From NCBI GenBank assembly GCA_907163375.1, contig CAJQUW010001414.1:62001-126000 (forward strand): a stretch of DNA of 64,000 nt, written 5' to 3'. Shown here in pieces: positions 1 through 10,879 of the stretch; positions within the stretch are counted from its first letter, which is position 1, and each line of letters opens with the position of its first letter. A program made the translations under genes and the position numbers. The notes beneath the pieces are model-generated. The model ran no database searches. It saw only the letters and a program-made list of their open reading frames with translations, and was not told the origin of the DNA. Source of the DNA: Prostheceraeus crozeri. Its lineage: Eukaryota; Platyhelminthes; Polycladida; Euryleptidae.

Positions 1-104
1 TGTCGTCATACACAACATAGATTACTACAGCACAATAACATTAGTAAGTGTGCATGACGGTATGAAATAAATAATCAATAAGATATATTTCCACATTAAT
101 GTAA

Positions 105-450
105 ATACATACGAATGCGAAATTCATACTTATCATACTATGTTTTTCATACTAAGATAATGCATATTTATGCTTCATACAATTTTTATTCATAGTATGT
201 TTTCATAGAATGTCAAATTTATGGTATGCGCAATCATATTTATGCCAAACTATGTTTTTCATATTATTTAAAACAAACGTATGCGCAATTCAATAATTTA
301 TGCATACTATGTTTCATATTATGTTTTATACACACGTATGCATATTCATACTTGTTATTACAATGTTTCAAAAGTAAATGTTATTACATAACGAATGCGC
401 TGTCAAACTAATTTTCATACCATTTCATACATATGGTATGCCTCATAAAT
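105..450. repeat. degenerate ~56-bp minisatellite, about six units
   Basis: Units begin with variants of ACGTATGCGCAATTCAT, seen near 111, about 167 (weak), 222, 278, 334 and 391, so the period is 55-57 bp. Each unit also carries a TACTATGTTTTTCATA-like segment. The copies are diverged and very AT-rich. No coding potential is evident; a 61-codon frame at 226-411 is repeat translation. Confidence 0.7.
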
Positions 451-480
451 ACTCCGAAGGTTCTCATGTTTCAAAACACT

Positions 481-3417
481 CTTCATAACTCTCAAGATGT
501 ATTGTCTCTGAGAACTCCGAACTTGGAGAAATCGGAAATGTGGAGCACGAAAGATCTTTTAACCAAATGATGCCCAGAAGTCGGATAGATTCAACAATAT
601 CCACTGGCAAACTAATCCGCTGACCCTGATCGGTAAATTGTTGTCATGTATCTTCTGTTAGTGGAATTCAATAAATTAGCTTAATTCCTAGGATTAGTAA
701 AATCTTCACCTCTTAGAGGTCACGTACTGTATATCGCTCACATTCACAATTCTCATTTTCACGGAGAATTCGAGAGTATGAGCCTGTAATTTCATTAGTT
801 AACGAGAAATCAATTTAGAAGAAAATATCAGCACAATAGGCAGCGCATTCTAACTCTGATAACAATTTCATTTCTCCTGAGGTAGCAGTACATTCATGCT
901 GACTTTGTTGCCATTATGACCACTGGCAGTGAGAGGACATGAGGGTCAGAGCTGCTTAATTCACTCCCTTTGCCTATCAATAATTAATCTTAAATAAACG
1001 ACGAACTTGTCCGAATCTTTCACTATGACAGTCAGCGATGTAGTACCTAAACCCAACTTGACGAAATGCCGAGGAGATTCGACGAGAGATTTACTCACAG
1101 TCACGTGCAGAAGGAAAACTATTACTCCTGATATCTATAATCGGACAAGAGACAATTTAAAATGCATTGCAATTTACTCACAGGCTTGCAGCAAATTTTC
1201 CTTAGAGAGGAAATGAATAGGTGTGTTTTCTTTCCTTGCTCGAATTTCCAATGCATGTATTCGAACTGTAAATAACCTACGAAATAACAGCAAGATTGCC
1301 AGATCATCGTGACTAAAAGAACATTCCGACGGATGGCATCGATTCTCAATGCATTATATAATGAGTAAGTGAAGAATGAAAACATCAATGACATTGTTGA
1401 ACCATATAGAAGGATTACTTAGCATCGTAGGTCATGCAGCTTTACAAATCCTTAGAGCGCATGAACATTAACGTGAAATGCAACCTGAGACAACAACAGA
1501 AATTGAATATATAACAAGGCCTACTAAGACTTTTCAAGCATTCGTGAAATTTTTGAAGAACATCGATGTCATACATTTTCGCCTATTGACCACTCAAGAT
1601 TAGAAGTCTCTGGTCATGATATTATATCCACGATAATTAATCGCAATTATGCATTGAATAATGCAGCAGTGATGATTATTCTTACAACACCGCAGTCACG
1701 ACGGGAATTTCATTCAGTTATGGCAACAGTTCCATGCAACAACAGTCAGTGCTGTGCTTATAATACCACTACGTCTTATTCCCGAATGTCAAAAGGTTAA
1801 AAACCAAATTGGAACCAGTTCCTGGTTCTTTCCGTTGTAGACGCAGCCGCTGCTTCAGTTAGAGAACCAAGTCGCAACATAGCTTTGAAAACAACCGTAG
1901 TGGATCTGCCTTTCAGCTCTCTCATTCGAAACAACCTGGGCATTAGCCTGGTGATACAATCATGAAATTCTGCGATGTTTACCTATCCTCCGATCAGCAA
2001 ACCCGGGATTTTCATGAATTCTACACAATACACATCACATCTATTCTACGCCTCGCATTTTAAAGGCACAATGAGCACATCCGAAGTGACTTCAAAATTC
2101 AAATGCAGCTTGGAAAATTTACATTGATTTAGGACGTGGGGAGCAGGATGCTGTCAATTGAAAATTAGTTAAATTCTCGTAATCGAATTCTACTGCTTTT
2201 CCAGATTTCCAAGTTTCTCCCTACTTCGCGTCATGGATGAATGACGTGCTACTTCGGTTGATGAAGATTGTTAGTTACGAATGAATAAATATTGTACGAT
2301 ATCCGCTACATAGTCTAGACAGATCAACTGGCCCAATACCTGGAATTTAGAACTCTCTGCGTCGATTAACTTGCTATTGTTTATCAATATAAGTGTCTAT
2401 GAATTTTCACGTAATAACATGAGCCACTACAGCTTTGGTGTTGGCAGTTTGATGTCTTATTCTCATTGCCTCTCCTCAGTGGCTATACTAAGTTGATGTT
2501 TCGGGGATCCTGACAACCGAATCTTAGCTGTTCGGAGATGCAACAGAGCTCTTAGCAAACTTTTTCTTGCAACAATGGCACATCTGGCTCTCTCTATCAA
2601 CAACTTAACGGCCATCAACGACTTTGACACAGAAACCTAACATCCATTTCATCAGCAAGCAGGCATCTCAGCGCGTCGAAGGCTTTAATCCTGTCAGCAG
2701 TTACATCTTCACGATGAATTTAAACATCCAGCCAATAAGGAAGTGAGACAGTAAAAATTAAGTTCCTACGGTTGGCGAAGTCGCTTCATTTGCAACAGCT
2801 TGTGATTGTCAAGTCATACGAACGATGCAACCAAACAGGGAATAAGTAATTGTAAGACAAATCTTAATATCAATAAAAATTAGTGCATTTTATCTATCAA
2901 TAATATGACGTTAACTAGAGCACTGTGAATGCCCTGCCGCCTTTCAATAACTCTCTTGGCTTACAACACTACCAAACGATCAAAAGGCAAGACACTTACC
3001 CACATAGACCGCATCATTATTTAAGAATTTTATGGGTGTCTCAAAACCCATTGATACAGAGATGATAACAGACAAAACGTCAACCTAAATTATGTCAACA
3101 GCTAATGGATATTCCTCCCCATCAACCATCAATGCACTGTGCACAATTCGACGGCATATGTTCTCAGTTTTCCTAAAAGCTGTAATAAAACCACATCCGA
3201 AACAGTGAAGGCTGGAATGAGGTCAAAATTTAAAAATCACTTCTTGGAATTCGCATATTTTCAATAAAAGTGCATGTGAGTCGGCTAGGATTCAAGTTGA
3301 AGGTGATCGGGTTGGATTCAGACGTGGAATATGGTGAAGAAGCAAATTGTTCTTCTTTTTCCATTCTTTATTGTAGAAAATGTGAACAGTTTTGCCTTTT
3401 ACTTTTACATCGTGATT
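481..3417. other. non-coding stretch, nothing recognised
   Basis: Only short chance reading frames (for example 1007-1216 plus and 1122-1394 minus) without recognisable domains. No RNA gene or clear repeat boundary was seen. Confidence 0.5.
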
Positions 3418-3573
3418 GCTTTACGTCTCTCATCGCCCATACTGTGGACTTGGACGGTACTGACATTTTTAGCCACGATGCTTATCCTGAACACTCGATA
3501 AGACTTCGGAGGTTCGAGCTTTGGACCAACAGATTGTTAAAACAAGCACTTAACACTGCGCCACGGACACCAC
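3418..3573 (-). repeat. tRNA-derived SINE, diverged copy 1
   Basis: On the minus strand the unit starts with GTGTCCGTGGCGCAGTG, a tRNA-like A-box region. It continues through a B-box-like stretch (GGTTCGAG is visible in plus orientation around 3511-3518) and ends with the GTCCAAGTCC and AAAGC modules shared with the copies at 4537-4732 and 32023-32225. It is shorter than those, with an internal deletion, and is the most diverged of the three. A 126-codon plus-strand frame (3270-3650) reads through it and is not a gene. Confidence 0.65.
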
Positions 3574-4176
3574 AGCTATTGACTGTATCTTCAGTATCTC
3601 TACAAGCTCATGAATTCTGGAAATTAGGCTTAGTAGGATATTATTGTTGATATTATCATTATCAGCCGAAAATGGCGGATATATTAAATTGTCATTTTTG
3701 AAAATTTCGAAGTAAATGATTAATCAAAAGAAAACAAATTTCATCGTCAATCCCTGAGACACCATCCAGTATTTCCTAAGTTAACGGGACAAAAAGCTGA
3801 TAAAATATTACTTTTACATAACACACCATGAAAGAGAATTAATGTGAATACGCAAGTCATCAAGGCGCCTTAAGTAAGCCAAAGCTATTACATTTTTGGA
3901 GGACTGACATCCTTCTGCAGCTATTTTCGACAGAGTAACAATCACTTTAGATTCCAGGAAATCGTGTGACAGGAGAGACAGCTGTAGGATTAATGGATGC
4001 AATAATAACAGTAGAATTTCACGTCGAATGATCGCATCAATCTAGCAGTGACAACAATGCAAGGGCAGTTCCAGGCATCTGTGTCATTGTAAAGATGGAA
4101 CAATAAACTAGTGGATGTCTTCCAGAATGTGATAATTATAACAAAATGTGTATGAATTAAAAGCAAGACTGCCCAG
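3574..4176. other. non-coding stretch, nothing recognised
   Basis: AT-rich sequence with short chance frames only. Confidence 0.5.
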
Positions 4177-4294
4177 ATTCATCCTAGAATGAAAACTATT
4201 CATTTTTGAGGGTCAAACATGTTTCAAGCAAAATTGCTCATCATTAGTGACAGGAGAAACAGATGCTACAATAAAATGGAGCTTATTAACTGCG
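4177..4294 (-). repeat. left inverted terminal module of the Penelope-like element
   Basis: Read in reverse complement it matches the module at about 5268-5380. Shared blocks include GGTCAAACATGTTTCAAGC, AATTGCTCAT and ACAATAAAATGGAGCTTAT. The two copies face each other and flank the Penelope coding remnants, like the pseudo-LTRs found with Penelope-like elements, which may be direct or inverted. Several substitutions and indels separate the arms. Confidence 0.7.
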
Positions 4295-4365
4295 TCACAA
4301 GTTGAATATTCATCAATATCATTTATCAGTATTCTTACTGTCCTCACGAATACAAAATCTCTGCT

Positions 4366-4536
4366 ATGAGAAGCTTGATTTACACAGCTCTCAAACATTG
4401 TAGTGATCCTAATGATGTCAAGCAATGTATTGAGAAATTGAAAAATATTTTCCTTCTAAATGGCTATATGGAAAGAGAATTTGATAACATTTACCTAAAG
4501 GTAGAAGAGTGTATAAGAAATCTACCATCTAGCGAT
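4366..4536 (+). pseudogene. Penelope-like element, C-terminal part of reverse transcriptase
   Basis: The frame reads SLIYTALKHCSDPNDVKQC and continues to FLLNGYMEREFD. It resembles the region just after the RT catalytic core in Penelope-like retroelements, where a 'xxNGYP' motif is typical. The catalytic RT motifs are not present upstream, so the copy is 5'-truncated. The frame is interrupted after the Ser-Asp codons at 4533-4538 by the SINE at 4537-4732 and resumes in the same frame at 4741. This is a transposon relic, not a host gene. Family assignment rests on motif recognition only. Confidence 0.65.
4529..4536 (+). repeat. target-site duplication, left copy (CTAGCGAT)
   Basis: CTAGCGAT occurs here and at 4733-4740, exactly flanking the SINE. 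Confidence 0.8.
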
Positions 4537-4732
4537 GAAAAAATGAAGCTTTTACGTCACTACTCCCCATACCTGGGGCTTGGACGGTGCTGACATAGTC
4601 AGACTTAAGGAGCGTTGTAGTACTTTTTGTCCGGATGCCCTTCCTGCCGACTTCCAATGACACCTTCGGGGCTCGACCTCTAAACCAAAAGATCGCTAGG
4701 CCAACCACTTAACCACTGTGCCACGGAGACCA
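4537..4732 (-). mobile_element. tRNA-derived SINE, copy 2, inserted in Penelope ORF
   Basis: Minus-strand head: GTGGTCTCCGTGGCACAGTG, a pol III A-box-like tRNA start; then GGTCGAGCCCC (B-box-like), then a core with CAGGAAGGGCATCCGGAC, then GTCAGCACCGTCCAAGCCCC, then a tail of AAAAGCTTCA followed by an A/T-rich end. It is flanked by perfect 8-bp duplications, as expected of LINE-mobilised retroposition. It sits antisense to the Penelope frame. The AAGGGCATCCGG core recalls cores of invertebrate and cephalopod SINEs; that comparison is from memory. Confidence 0.8.
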
Positions 4733-4740
4733 CTAGCGAT
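4733..4740 (+). repeat. target-site duplication, right copy (CTAGCGAT)
   Basis: Right-hand copy of the duplication at 4529-4536. Confidence 0.8.
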
Positions 4741-5195
4741 AATCAAGGAAAAACTATTTTTTTAATGACAAATTACGATTCGTCTTTTCGTAACGAATTC
4801 CATATCGGTATCAAACAAATTAATTTTCGTCTGAAAAACTTGCGTATTTTTCCAATATTTAAAACTTTAAAGACTAGTACGCTAATTCCGAACAAAGATA
4901 AAATCCCTTGCTTCTTACTTTCTTCAATTGTCTATAAATGTGAGTGTGACCACTGTAATAAGTGTTACACAGGAGAAGCAAGAAGGCATTTTATTACTCG
5001 GATAAATGAACACATGAAAGGTAGACATGCTTCAGAAATTAGCATACACGAACACTTTCCCAACGAAACGAATTTTAGAATTATTTATAGAACTAAGTCG
5101 TCGTTGACGAAGTTGGCTGAAGCTCTGCATATTCGCGAGATTAATGAGGAAATATTAATGAATATTAAAATTGTGACGCAGTTAGAACTCTGGTG
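4741..5195 (+). pseudogene. Penelope-like element, GIY-YIG endonuclease domain
   Basis: The 143-codon open frame from the ATG at 4765 ends with the stop at 5194-5196. It contains IVYKCECDHCNKCYTGEARR, the paired-Cys linker and the variant GIY-YIG start (here VYK...CYTGE) of Penelope-like elements. It is followed by the conserved Arg (TRINEH), a FRIIYR segment, and ALHIREINEEILMN, which fits the EA-LYIR end with catalytic Glu. The frame is in register with the RT remnant left of the SINE, so both were one ORF before the insertion. A 5'-truncated relic. No host role is indicated. Confidence 0.8.
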
Positions 5196-5267
5196 AATCC
5201 ATGCACTACAATTGTACCAACGCCCTATGAACTGATGGCATGTAGTTCACTTTCCTTCATTTGTATA

Positions 5268-5380
5268 TAAGCTCCATTTTATTGTAACATCTATTTCTCC
5301 TATCACTTAATGAGCAATTTCGCTTGAAACATGTTTGACCTTCAAAATGAACAGTTTTCTTTCTAAAATGTGGATGAATT
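5268..5380 (+). repeat. right inverted terminal module of the Penelope-like element
   Basis: Reverse complement of the module at 4177-4294. It lies 72 bp past the stop of the GIY-YIG frame and contains GCTTGAAACATGTTTGACC. Confidence 0.7.
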
Positions 5381-6639
5381 AAATTTCATTTGGCACATCA
5401 AAATGTCCTCAGAAATTATCATTGAAAATATAATTTTTGAATCCTTCATGGCAACAGTGTGAACAAAGTGCATGGTTCACGACTATTATCAATGTCATTT
5501 TCTCTCAATGAACTTCTTCCGAACTGAGTGATGGACGTCAATCGTCTTCAACGGAAGTGTAGAATTGAAAGACAGCCGATATTTCATTCATGATTGAAGC
5601 GTGAAGTTCATTGCAGATCGTTGTGACGCAGTTTCAGTGTCTGCGTCACGTTACGAACCATTCAGTGAACCCGATCTCTCAACTAATGAAATTGACAGAA
5701 AAATCAATTGTTTGTCAAAGACTGATGTTTCTTTCATACAAAACAGAAAAAGGAAGCACCAGACACATTCTGCCGCTTTTCTGCTTTTATTTCATTTATA
5801 TCTAGGCCGCACAATAATTGAAGAGAGGAAACGCATTCTATACATGCAATTGATTAATGATGCGTCAGAGGGCGAACTGTGTGTACCTGCCATTAATCAA
5901 TGTTTGAAATGCAACGATATTCAATCAAGAGTAGCCCACATAAGGTAACAGCTCGAGAGTATTATACCTCAGCAAAGAAATATTCAAAATAAATACACCT
6001 TTCATTGAATTGAAGAGATATGAAGGACGATGATATAAAAACTGTGTTGCGGAACAATGATGAACGGAGGCACCAACAGAGGCCTACAATGACGAGCTGT
6101 TGCGAGGTCAAGCACGATTATCTAGATAAAAGCATTTCCTCGGATCAGAAGCTCGAATATTTCACGCAGAGTTGCAAGGAAGCTGCCATATCCGTGGATG
6201 ATTTAATTACAAAAAACACTGCGTTGGAAAGGATGTACGCACTTTGACCACCTGATACAAGGAATCGATTGCTGCAGTATTGTATTTGAGTCATTCAACC
6301 CAACAGGCACCTTCTGATGCCTCAAATTTTTAATTCTCAAGTTGACCTATTAAATAGGTACAAAAGGGGTGAAGATCTGCAGTACGAGGGACCAGATGTC
6401 TGAAAACAAGAAAACGATGCAGTAGCGCCATACATCGATTATCGGAAATCCGCGTGCGCACGCCATCGTAGGAGGAAGTGTTCGGCTTTTTCATCTTCCT
6501 ACTGGCAGGAAAGACATGTGGGATTGAATGTTTGGTCAAATCGACAGAAATATGGGCGCATGATTATGCAGTGACCGGTACAAAGATTGGACTCCAAGGC
6601 AGAACTCGCGGTCAAGGCACGACAGTCCGATAATCGAGA
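5381..6639. other. non-coding stretch, nothing recognised
   Basis: A 115-codon plus frame (5601-5948) and a 75-codon frame (6020-6247) show no recognisable domain and no splice context. I treat them as chance. Confidence 0.4.
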
Positions 6640-7330
6640 AGGGTTATCCCATCGGATGTGCTCATATTCAGCGGAAATATAATGGAAGAGAATGAGTAAA
6701 GCAAAAGCTTTAGTTGATAAGAGCATTGAAATCCAAGTAGGCTAGGCCACCTATACGTTATCACATAATGGATATAGAAGATCGATATCCTAAAGTTCTT
6801 TAAGAAGCACAGGCAGAAACATAATGAAGTCTGTGAAGCAGGTCAAGATAATTTATGAAAATAATTGAATAAGCATTTTATTGTTGGAATTCCTCGCAAC
6901 ATTATGATGTTGGAAGTAAAAATTGATTGCTGTGTTCAAATATACAATTTCTGTAGGTTGATCGCAGTGCTTCACTCATTAAATACGTGAAAGTGTTGCA
7001 CTAAGGAGTTCGAAAGACAGCAACTTCAGACTTCTCTGCAGAGCAAAATAAGTCCGGACGAACCCAAACATCTGCACCCATGTAGCTTCCAGAAATGAAA
7101 ACAACGTGAAATAAGAACACGTTATAAAATCATAATAATTATTGTTCAAGCTCAGCAGTCAGGATGTAGGATACATGTTACAGCATTCTATCTCAGCTTC
7201 TTGATTGGAAGTTTACACATCATTGCCATTCGCCAAAAAACAATACATTATCCTACATTTAGTCTGAAATGTGTCACATTTGAGGAATTTCTCTTAGTTA
7301 AGCTATATTTGAGGAGTAATCACAGGCCTG
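6640..7330 (+). mobile_element. hAT-like non-autonomous element, left-truncated copy
   Basis: Matches 44853-45623 over most of its length with indels. Landmarks are GATATAGAAGATCGATATCC, AGCATTTTATTGTTGGAATT, AACCCAAACATCTGC and TGTCACATTTGAGGAATTTC. It ends with TAATCACAGGCCTG at 7317-7330, the same terminus as the complete copy. The left terminus is not found, so this copy is truncated or rearranged. A second inward-type end, CAGGCCTGTGA, lies at 7414-7424. Confidence 0.7.
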
Positions 7331-7988
7331 CGAAGTCAATTTTTTTTAAATATTTTAATGAGATTCGGTCGTTTTCCTACATTAAACTTAAATATTTTTT
7401 ATATCCTTACTAGCAGGCCTGTGAATGCCTAGACCAATGCTTCAAACATGAGGATATCAAATAGGCCTACCTACTTTGTGTTCGACAAATGAAAGATATG
7501 ACTAATCCCTAATTTTTATAATAAAATACATGCGATGCCCAACAACGGGTGCGGTGTGAAGCGATCGCAGAATGTAATCACACGACCTCCAAGGGCCTCA
7601 CTGTAATGTTGTCATAATTCACGCTGTCAGCGGCTGACTGATAGGCTTCATGTCACATACCATTTCATTCCAACGTTGCTGGTCAAAACCTATCCATGAC
7701 TGATGAGTGATAGTCCCAATCAGCCGAAACCTCTCGTGGCAACAGTATAATCTTAAGGCAGACCGATTACATGTGGAAAGTTGCATGTGTTTGCAATGGA
7801 AATTTAGGAATGGATAAATAATAGAGGGAAGGCTAAAAATGCAACTCGGCAAAAATCAAATTAGTTCGACTGTCGTCATAGCTGCATCACCTTTTCATTG
7901 TATAAATCTTATGGTCTCTCTGCTTAACGCCTATTCACTTTCTTTAACGAGGAGTACTTGGCTAAACAGATAGTCTGACGATACTTAC

Positions 7989-8168
7989 CATTCCAACCAT
8001 CTGAAGGACGAGGAAATGATATAACGTCTGTATAGAAAGGGAAATCACAGCCCAAGAAATGTCTGAAAACTCCTCCACAGTGTAGAGACCGCCCTGACGT
8101 AGGAAGAAAAATGGTATGATCACAATGAGGACGTGTTGGACGTAGTATGTCAACTGCTCCATCGGAAG
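7989..8168 (-). CDS. TMEM164: TMEM164, third coding exon in the window
   Basis: Sixty codons in phase 0 between an AG acceptor (plus-strand CT at 8169-8170) and a GTAAGT donor (7983-7988 in reverse). It encodes LPMEQLTYYVQHVLIVIIPF and ends LVLQMVGM. This matches the TMEM164 region with the YYIQHV motif and the GGAY-T segment after it. The His in YYVQH (residue 175 from the start chosen here) aligns with the His I recall as the partner of the catalytic Cys in human TMEM164. Two or three hydrophobic segments are visible. The next exon (the conserved CPA-SDPF region) was not found between 1 and 7988. Confidence 0.85.
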
Positions 8169-10816
8169 CTACAATCAAAAAAATGCATCGTTAGAAGCTA
8201 GTTTAGAAATGCTCTCCTTGCCAAAACAATTTACCAGAATCATCATCATTCACTATAACAAGGTGCATACGCTTTTTGAAAAAAAATCCCTGAATTTTCT
8301 CTGAACATTTTTATAAACTGAATTTGACCGAAAAAGTGATACAGTCCCACAAAAAAGGATGACATCAGTTGATATCAATTGTAGTTAATCCATTAACTGC
8401 ATAATTTATTGTCTAATAACTGCATGAAGAAAGCTGCTTTTGTTATAACAGTTTTAAATCAAACCACGTACGTAACATCATGATCATATTTCCTCATCTC
8501 TATCAAATCATTAGTTACACATTTGACAGACAAAGTTAACGCTTGGAAGGACTAATAAACGATGTCGGCACTGATAAAACTGTCGTTCAAGATCAAACAT
8601 ATCGAATCATTATTCATAAAACAAAAAAACAATAACCTATTTGGTTTTCAATCTACTAGCAATAAAAAAAGAGATAACAAATAACTATATCTAACAATAA
8701 GAAGAAAATAACAGCAATTGGTATATGCGAAGAGGTGACTTAGGACAGTTTAGCAATAGTTGCTTGTTCCCTGTGTCACTTATCAAATGACATGAAATAT
8801 AATCTTAGTACATGCACCTACAAATTTTGACATTAAGTAGTTGTTAGTAATATAGGAGATTGACTTTAACACTACTAATCACAGTAATTTTTTAAATTCC
8901 CTGAATTTTCCATGAAGCTATAAGCACAGCATTGCATCAATCAGTCGCGTTCTGCGATATACAAAACTGACAGTTCTGCATGGCAAAGCAATTGCTAATG
9001 TACGCAAGCAGCTGTAATCGGGTGCAGGTCATAGGAGATCCTGCCGGCACGGAATTCGCCAGTCCATAATGTATCAACAAGTCTGGCCCTAGGCCTACCG
9101 AAGACTGATTCACAATGCCCTTGTTCTATGCAGCTGGATATTTAACCTCTCATGCGCGGTCCTATCTGGTCCTTAATCACTACTCGTATTAAATGCGTAT
9201 CAAATACGATTCACTTAGTCGCATTTTACAGCTCATGTAGGCTTCTTTAGTGAGTGGAAGGTTATTGACATATAGCTATGCCCATCCAGTATACAATAAT
9301 ATGTTTTACTAATTATAAATTATTAAAATATCCACAAAATCCAACTCAACATGGTGTTGTGTGAAACAGCATTTAAAGGTCAGACAAGTTGTTATCTAGA
9401 CTACAGATACTACTGTACTCAGTTTGCAATTTTTAAGCCTTCTTTCCGAACCAAAGTTGGTCAAGCTCCGTCAAGGCACTAAAATCAGGACATGCTATAC
9501 TTGCACACGAACAATACCATCAACTAACGAATCGCAGCACCAATATCTCTAATCTCACGAGCAATAGAAGGTTTGCGACCAAAGTTGGGCGCTAAAATAA
9601 CCCCTCTCACAATGCTTTTGTCTGAACATCTACTACTTAGCTTCGAAAAATTAGAACAGGTCTTGATTAAAATGTAAATGGTAAGAAAACTGAGAACTTG
9701 ATTGCAAGGTTGTCAATGAACGAATATAATAACTCACAAATAACTACATGTATAGATAGTTCACATCTCCTACAGACAACAGAGACACCGAGATAATCCG
9801 CATGTCTGACTAGACTCAGCAACAGATGGCAGATCAATACACCACAAAAACGAAGTACATTTTCAGCAAAATTCAATGATAAATCTTTAAGTCTGCAGCA
9901 CATTCCTACTCACCGTGCGGGTGTTAAGGACTGGGAAAACAATGGCGATGACTGGACCGTTCAACATATGCATGTGGAGACGAAAAATTGCTGTGACCAA
10001 AGGAGAGGGAGATGCAAATAGGATGTATAACTGCAAAGGAAAAAGATGATGTTATCAAATTATGAATTGTCTTATAAACTCATCAATTGTACTAAAACTA
10101 CCATCAGTTACTACGTACTATGATCATTGCATCTCATTCAATGAGAAGCTACTGATCGCCGTCCATCGTTGTGCAAATCGGATGTTAGAACGTAATAAAT
10201 GCGCATTTAAGGAGATCAAACATTCACCAATGAACAAGAATCTTCTGTGTAGCAGCTGATAAAGCAGAAAGTATATAGAAATGAAAGCGTCTCTGTTTGC
10301 CTCAGTTACGTGGATAAAATAGTAAAGATAATAAAAGCTACAGTATAAGAAATGAACCCAATTTATCGAAAGGAAGTCAATTCTATTTTCTAAACCAGGC
10401 CAATGCCCCGATCCCAATACATTTGGCATCATCGCAATACTCGTATGTTTGAGTTTGGTCATTCATACCAACTGCTGTTAAACAGCATCTAAGACTCTTG
10501 AAAAATCCATATGATAATGGCATGATCTGATTTGACAAATTTTGTAAAATCAATTCCGAAAAAAGTTATTAAAATCACTAAAATGGGCTTTAAAACATCG
10601 CCTAGACATTGTTATGATGAAATCAATGTATGAAGATGATTGTTTAATAAGCTGAATGAAAATTTCAATAGTATTTGAAGTGATGACGTCAAAGAAAACT
10701 AGATTACCAAAGTCATCATTTAAAAGCTTGTGCTACTAAGAATATGGCCACATAAATTGCATTTTATACCTTCAGATTGTTTAGTAGTGATAAGTACCAG
10801 TAGAAGATAGTATGTA

Positions 10817-10879
<63 letters not shown>

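Noticed and set aside
5601..5948. 115-codon plus frame next to the Penelope relic
   Set aside because: No domain, no link to the element's frame, and overlapped by a second frame of similar quality.
7619..7852. Minus frame just downstream of the last visible TMEM164 exon as the missing exon
   Set aside because: The translation lacks the CPA-SDPF and HQ motifs expected for the TMEM164 C-terminus.
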